From Nitrospira sp. (GTDB taxonomy: Bacteria; Nitrospirota; Nitrospiria; Nitrospirales; Nitrospiraceae), in NCBI GenBank assembly GCA_019636945.1, contig JAHBWO010000018.1, positions 1 through 43,811 of the forward strand: a stretch of DNA of 43,811 bases. Direction: 5' to 3'. A program made the position numbers and the translations under genes. This document shows positions 41,260 through 43,811 of this stretch, piece by piece. The first letter of the stretch is position 1, and each line of letters starts with the position of its first letter. A model generated the notes under the pieces. That model was given only the letters and a program-made list of their open reading frames with translations, made no database searches and was not told where the DNA came from.

Positions 41260-42920
41260 ATGCCTAAACATTACTTCCTATCTCGCGTCCAAGGGTCGGG
41301 AACCACAACGGATGCTTTCCGGCCCGTTGTCGCCAATTTAGGGCCTTACTCGATGCTCGATCTTAGACCCGATGCAACTCGTATTGATGGATGGTGTTTT
41401 GTGTCCGTTAAGAGCCCTATCACGCAACCTAACTCTGTACAGATTTATTTAGGTGACAACCCACACATGCCTCTACCAAATGACACAATAGAGAGAATAA
41501 AAGTGGCGCTAAGCGTAGATTTCCAAAGTACAAATCTTGCCGAGATTCTTGCAGAAATCCTTCTATTTCGGCTCATGCCCGGCCGTGGTCTGAGACCTGG
41601 AACCGATGGCAGCTACAGAATATTTCTAGGCGAACTCCTATGGGAAGCCACAGAGTCTGAGGCTTATGAATTTGTTGGTCGCCTTCGAGAGCCGGCATCC
41701 TCAAAACTTTCCCCAATCTCTCCTCGCCACCAACTAACGATCTTCGACCAGCCCTTCGGGAAGCACTAGGCATCATTGCAGGTCTAGTTGACCATGGGCA
41801 ACAGGGATGGCTTCTTAATGAACTAGACAAAGTTAAAAAGAACAAGAGCAGTCATCCTTTGGCTGTGCAGTATTCAATCGCCGAGGCGTTGCTGCATCAG
41901 CAGGACTTTATTCAATTGCACAGTTCGTCAGCAGCTCTCTGGATACTTATGCTTGCACATGATTTAGATGTGACGCGTTCTCACTTTAATGAGGTGCATT
42001 TAGGTAGACGCTTGAGCGACCCGAGCGACTGCGAACCATTGAAGTACGAGCTTTATGTAATGGCTTCATACCTACAATCTGGCACACTAATTAAAAAAAC
42101 TGACTCGCATCGAACTGGTGAGTTTCGGATACAGCACTCTGGCGGTGATGTACACATTGAATGTAAGTATAAAAGCAAATCCAGCATGGGACCGCGGCGA
42201 GTACAACAGGCATTTGAGGTAGGCACTGAACAACTTGGTCTGCTCTTAGAAAAAGCAAATGAACGACTCCAGGTTCAAATAGATTGCAGGACCGATCCTA
42301 CACTAGAAGATCTACCAACATTGCTAGAATGCGTCGGACAGGCCATAGGACAAGGAGTTGGCCCGACGGGAGTGCAAATACATGCCGGAGGGAAATTTCA
42401 GATTGATCTCGTCCAGAGCGAGACAGTTGCTAATGGATCTGTGTGCCAAGTACCAGCTGGGATGGATTACGCAACAACAGGACCAAGTGTCGTTAAAGCT
42501 GACTCTCAAGGCAACTTGCAACCCACTGTTACCTGGAGCATTGCTTGGCGGGTAGCGAAACCCAGTGGGTGGATTCGTAGTGTAGTGGATACGGTTCGCA
42601 AGGCAGCTGCTCAGGTTCCACCAGATACTCCGAATCTCGTATATGTGCATGTGCCACCAGGTAGGCTGGGTGTAGTACACACATGCATGGATTCAGTCTT
42701 TGAAGAAATAGCGCATCTCTTGTCGAATCCCCAAAGACACGCTCGCGTAAATGCAGTCGTACTCACAGGACGAGCGGATATTGAGAACTCTACTATTCCA
42801 AAATCCATAACGACTCGTTATGTCTATAAGACCATAGTCAATAAGTCGCCACGCTGCAGCTTACCGGCAGACTTCAAGATCTTCGGCCGTGATATCACAA
42901 GGAAACCTTCAACGCATTAA
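41260..42920 (+). pseudogene. unknown protein, apparent frameshift; possible PD-(D/E)XK nuclease
   Basis: The first frame (ATG 41260) runs 169 codons to a stop at 41769. The second frame continues without a stop from about 41673 to 42920, reading RAGILKTFPNLSSPPTNDLR then PALREALGIIAGLVDHG. Only a poor TTG (41859) could start it alone, and its upstream part is rich in coding-like sequence. A shift of one or two bases near 41690-41700 would restore one protein of about 550 residues. The second half contains GGDVHIECKYKS, an acidic-x-E-x-K pattern like PD-(D/E)XK nucleases; this is a hint only. Base use is more AT-rich than the core genes. It may be a defence gene; the family is not recognised. 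Confidence 0.6.
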
Positions 42921-43502
42921 GTGTGATTGGCCTGGCAAAGTCGAGCAGAGGGAAGCTAAAAGTTCTTTCACCTTACCGTCCCAACATCGTCCAAGATTTC
43001 CACAACATTGTTGCTTGATCTATTTTCGATTATCGACCATCCTTTCGCGGATCCGAAACGAAATGCTTTTGAAATAAGATAGTTGCTGGTGCGATATCTA
43101 TCCACAAATTCGCTACTTACATAAACCCTTTGCTGCCCGCACTCAGAAAATTAGAGGTTCATCTGAGCCCTCTAAGATCTTCACAGAGACAAAACCAATG
43201 GGCAGACCCTTTTACTGCCAGACGTCGTCCCATTCTGCCCTCGACGCGCTCTAAGCAAAGAATGAAGCCAGCACCAACCACAACACAACTTTGCGGAAAG
43301 GAATAGTCTCAGGGTTCAATGCGTTTGTCCTGCCAGACCAGCAACCCGGCCCGCGTATCAATGCTGACCAACAGCTCATGAGGGCTAAGGCAAGCAGCCG
43401 TCAATTAGGACATACAATGCCATTCCTTGAGACTCTGAGAGCGCTTTCGCATGATGCACATAATTGCAGACAAGAAGAGCGGTCTGTTTTAGCATCTTTT
43501 TC
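42921..43502. other. gene-poor region
   Basis: About 580 bp without a convincing gene. A 71-codon frame from a TTG at 43291 ends in a TGA that overlaps the next ATG (ATGA at 43503), which could be coupling or chance. The sequence is AT-rich with several short A/T tracts. No repeat, tRNA or terminator is clear to me. Confidence 0.35.
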
Positions 43503-43811
43503 ATGAACAACATTTTATCCATCGGCGTTCTACTTCTGACACTCCTCACGCTCATCATATTCTTGGCATCTTGTGTGATTACCCTTACTGATGGACAGGG
43601 CGCTCTGGTATTCGTTGCTTCTATCCCCGCCATGTCGATATTGCTGTTTTGCGCATTGATGTTCAGTCGAAAAGTACAAGCAATCAATCCCTCAATGTGG
43701 CGCATCGACTACTTCCCAAAAATTGTTTCAGCGTTCTTGATTGCATTCTTCATTTCCTTACTCGTACCAGGCCTACGAAAGCTCCCTGATACCTTCATGA
43801 ACCTCGTTGGA
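43503..43811 (+). CDS. membrane protein, partial (runs off window end)
   Basis: From ATG 43503 the frame is open for 103 codons to the edge. It shows three hydrophobic segments: ILSIGVLLLTLLTLIIFLAS, FVASIPAMSILLFCALMF and IVSAFLIAFFISLLVPG, with basic residues between the second and third (SRKVQ). It is an inner membrane protein with its C-terminus outside the window. No strong ribosome site is seen. The family cannot be told from this part. Confidence 0.6.
   Translation, partial: MNNILSIGVLLLTLLTLIIFLASCVITLTDGQGALVFVASIPAMSILLFCALMFSRKVQAINPSMWRIDYFPKIVSAFLIAFFISLLVPGLRKLPDTFMNLVG

Noticed and set aside
43385..43705. 106-codon minus-strand frame near the window end
   Set aside because: It is opposite a membrane protein frame with clear hydrophobic segments that runs off the window.

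Overview
The window looks like the chromosome of a Gram-negative, moderately GC-rich bacterium with an LPS outer membrane (LptD, a Skp/OmpH-like chaperone, a lipoprotein). The combination of paired DUF507 genes, an accD-folC-lptD-trxA-recN run, an enhancer-type two-component cluster and many short dispersed palindromes is most like Nitrospirota (Nitrospira and relatives). That placement is an inference from gene content, not the result of a search.

Region A (about 1-12.9 kb) is a minus-strand defence island built on one type I restriction-modification operon. In transcription order it holds hsdR, a DUF2281-type antitoxin and a MazF/PemK-like toxin, a second copy of the hsdR 3' end, hsdS, a reverse transcriptase coupled to hsdS by an ATGA overlap, a fragment of the hsdM 5' end, fic, a second hsdM 5' fragment, hsdM, mrr, an unrecognised small gene, a MazG-like pyrophosphohydrolase, and a partial unknown gene leaving the window. 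The operon is full of insertions. An IS3-family element with a 3-bp target duplication splits the reverse transcriptase exactly behind its catalytic YIDD box. A GIY-YIG nuclease domain bounded by GCCTGCCTGC inverted repeats sits in frame inside HsdR. The same inverted repeats, without the nuclease, lie in the hsdM 5' fragment. The accessory modules (toxin-antitoxin, fic) are flanked by duplicated ends of the restriction genes.

Region B (13.0-24.8 kb) starts with housekeeping and envelope genes: a secreted Ig-like protein, bcp, a TPR lipoprotein, two DUF507 genes and a cyclophilin-like protein. On the plus strand follow a YprB-type exonuclease, a PP2C phosphatase and two secreted proteins. Next comes a regulatory set: GAF histidine kinase, sigma-54 activator and REC-HD-GYP protein. 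The last gene is preceded by a GG-N10-GC sigma-54 promoter and an 11-bp inverted repeat that could be the activator's binding site. An IS5-family (IS427-type) element is inserted in the stop codon of the HD-GYP gene.

Region C (25.0-40.8 kb) is core metabolism: recN, trxA, lptD, folC, accD, the molybdopterin genes moaA, a moaD-moaE fusion and moaC, several envelope proteins, a Skp-like chaperone, a rhodanese, a PA0069-like radical SAM protein flanked by direct repeats, and serS.

Region D (40.8-43.8 kb) is AT-richer and looks acquired. It has long gene-poor stretches, one large unknown gene that appears frameshifted and carries a possible PD-(D/E)XK signature, and a partial membrane protein running off the end.

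The strongest candidates for something undescribed are the palindrome-bounded GIY-YIG element inside hsdR with its nuclease-less relative beside hsdM, and the reverse transcriptase that is translationally coupled to a type I restriction operon.
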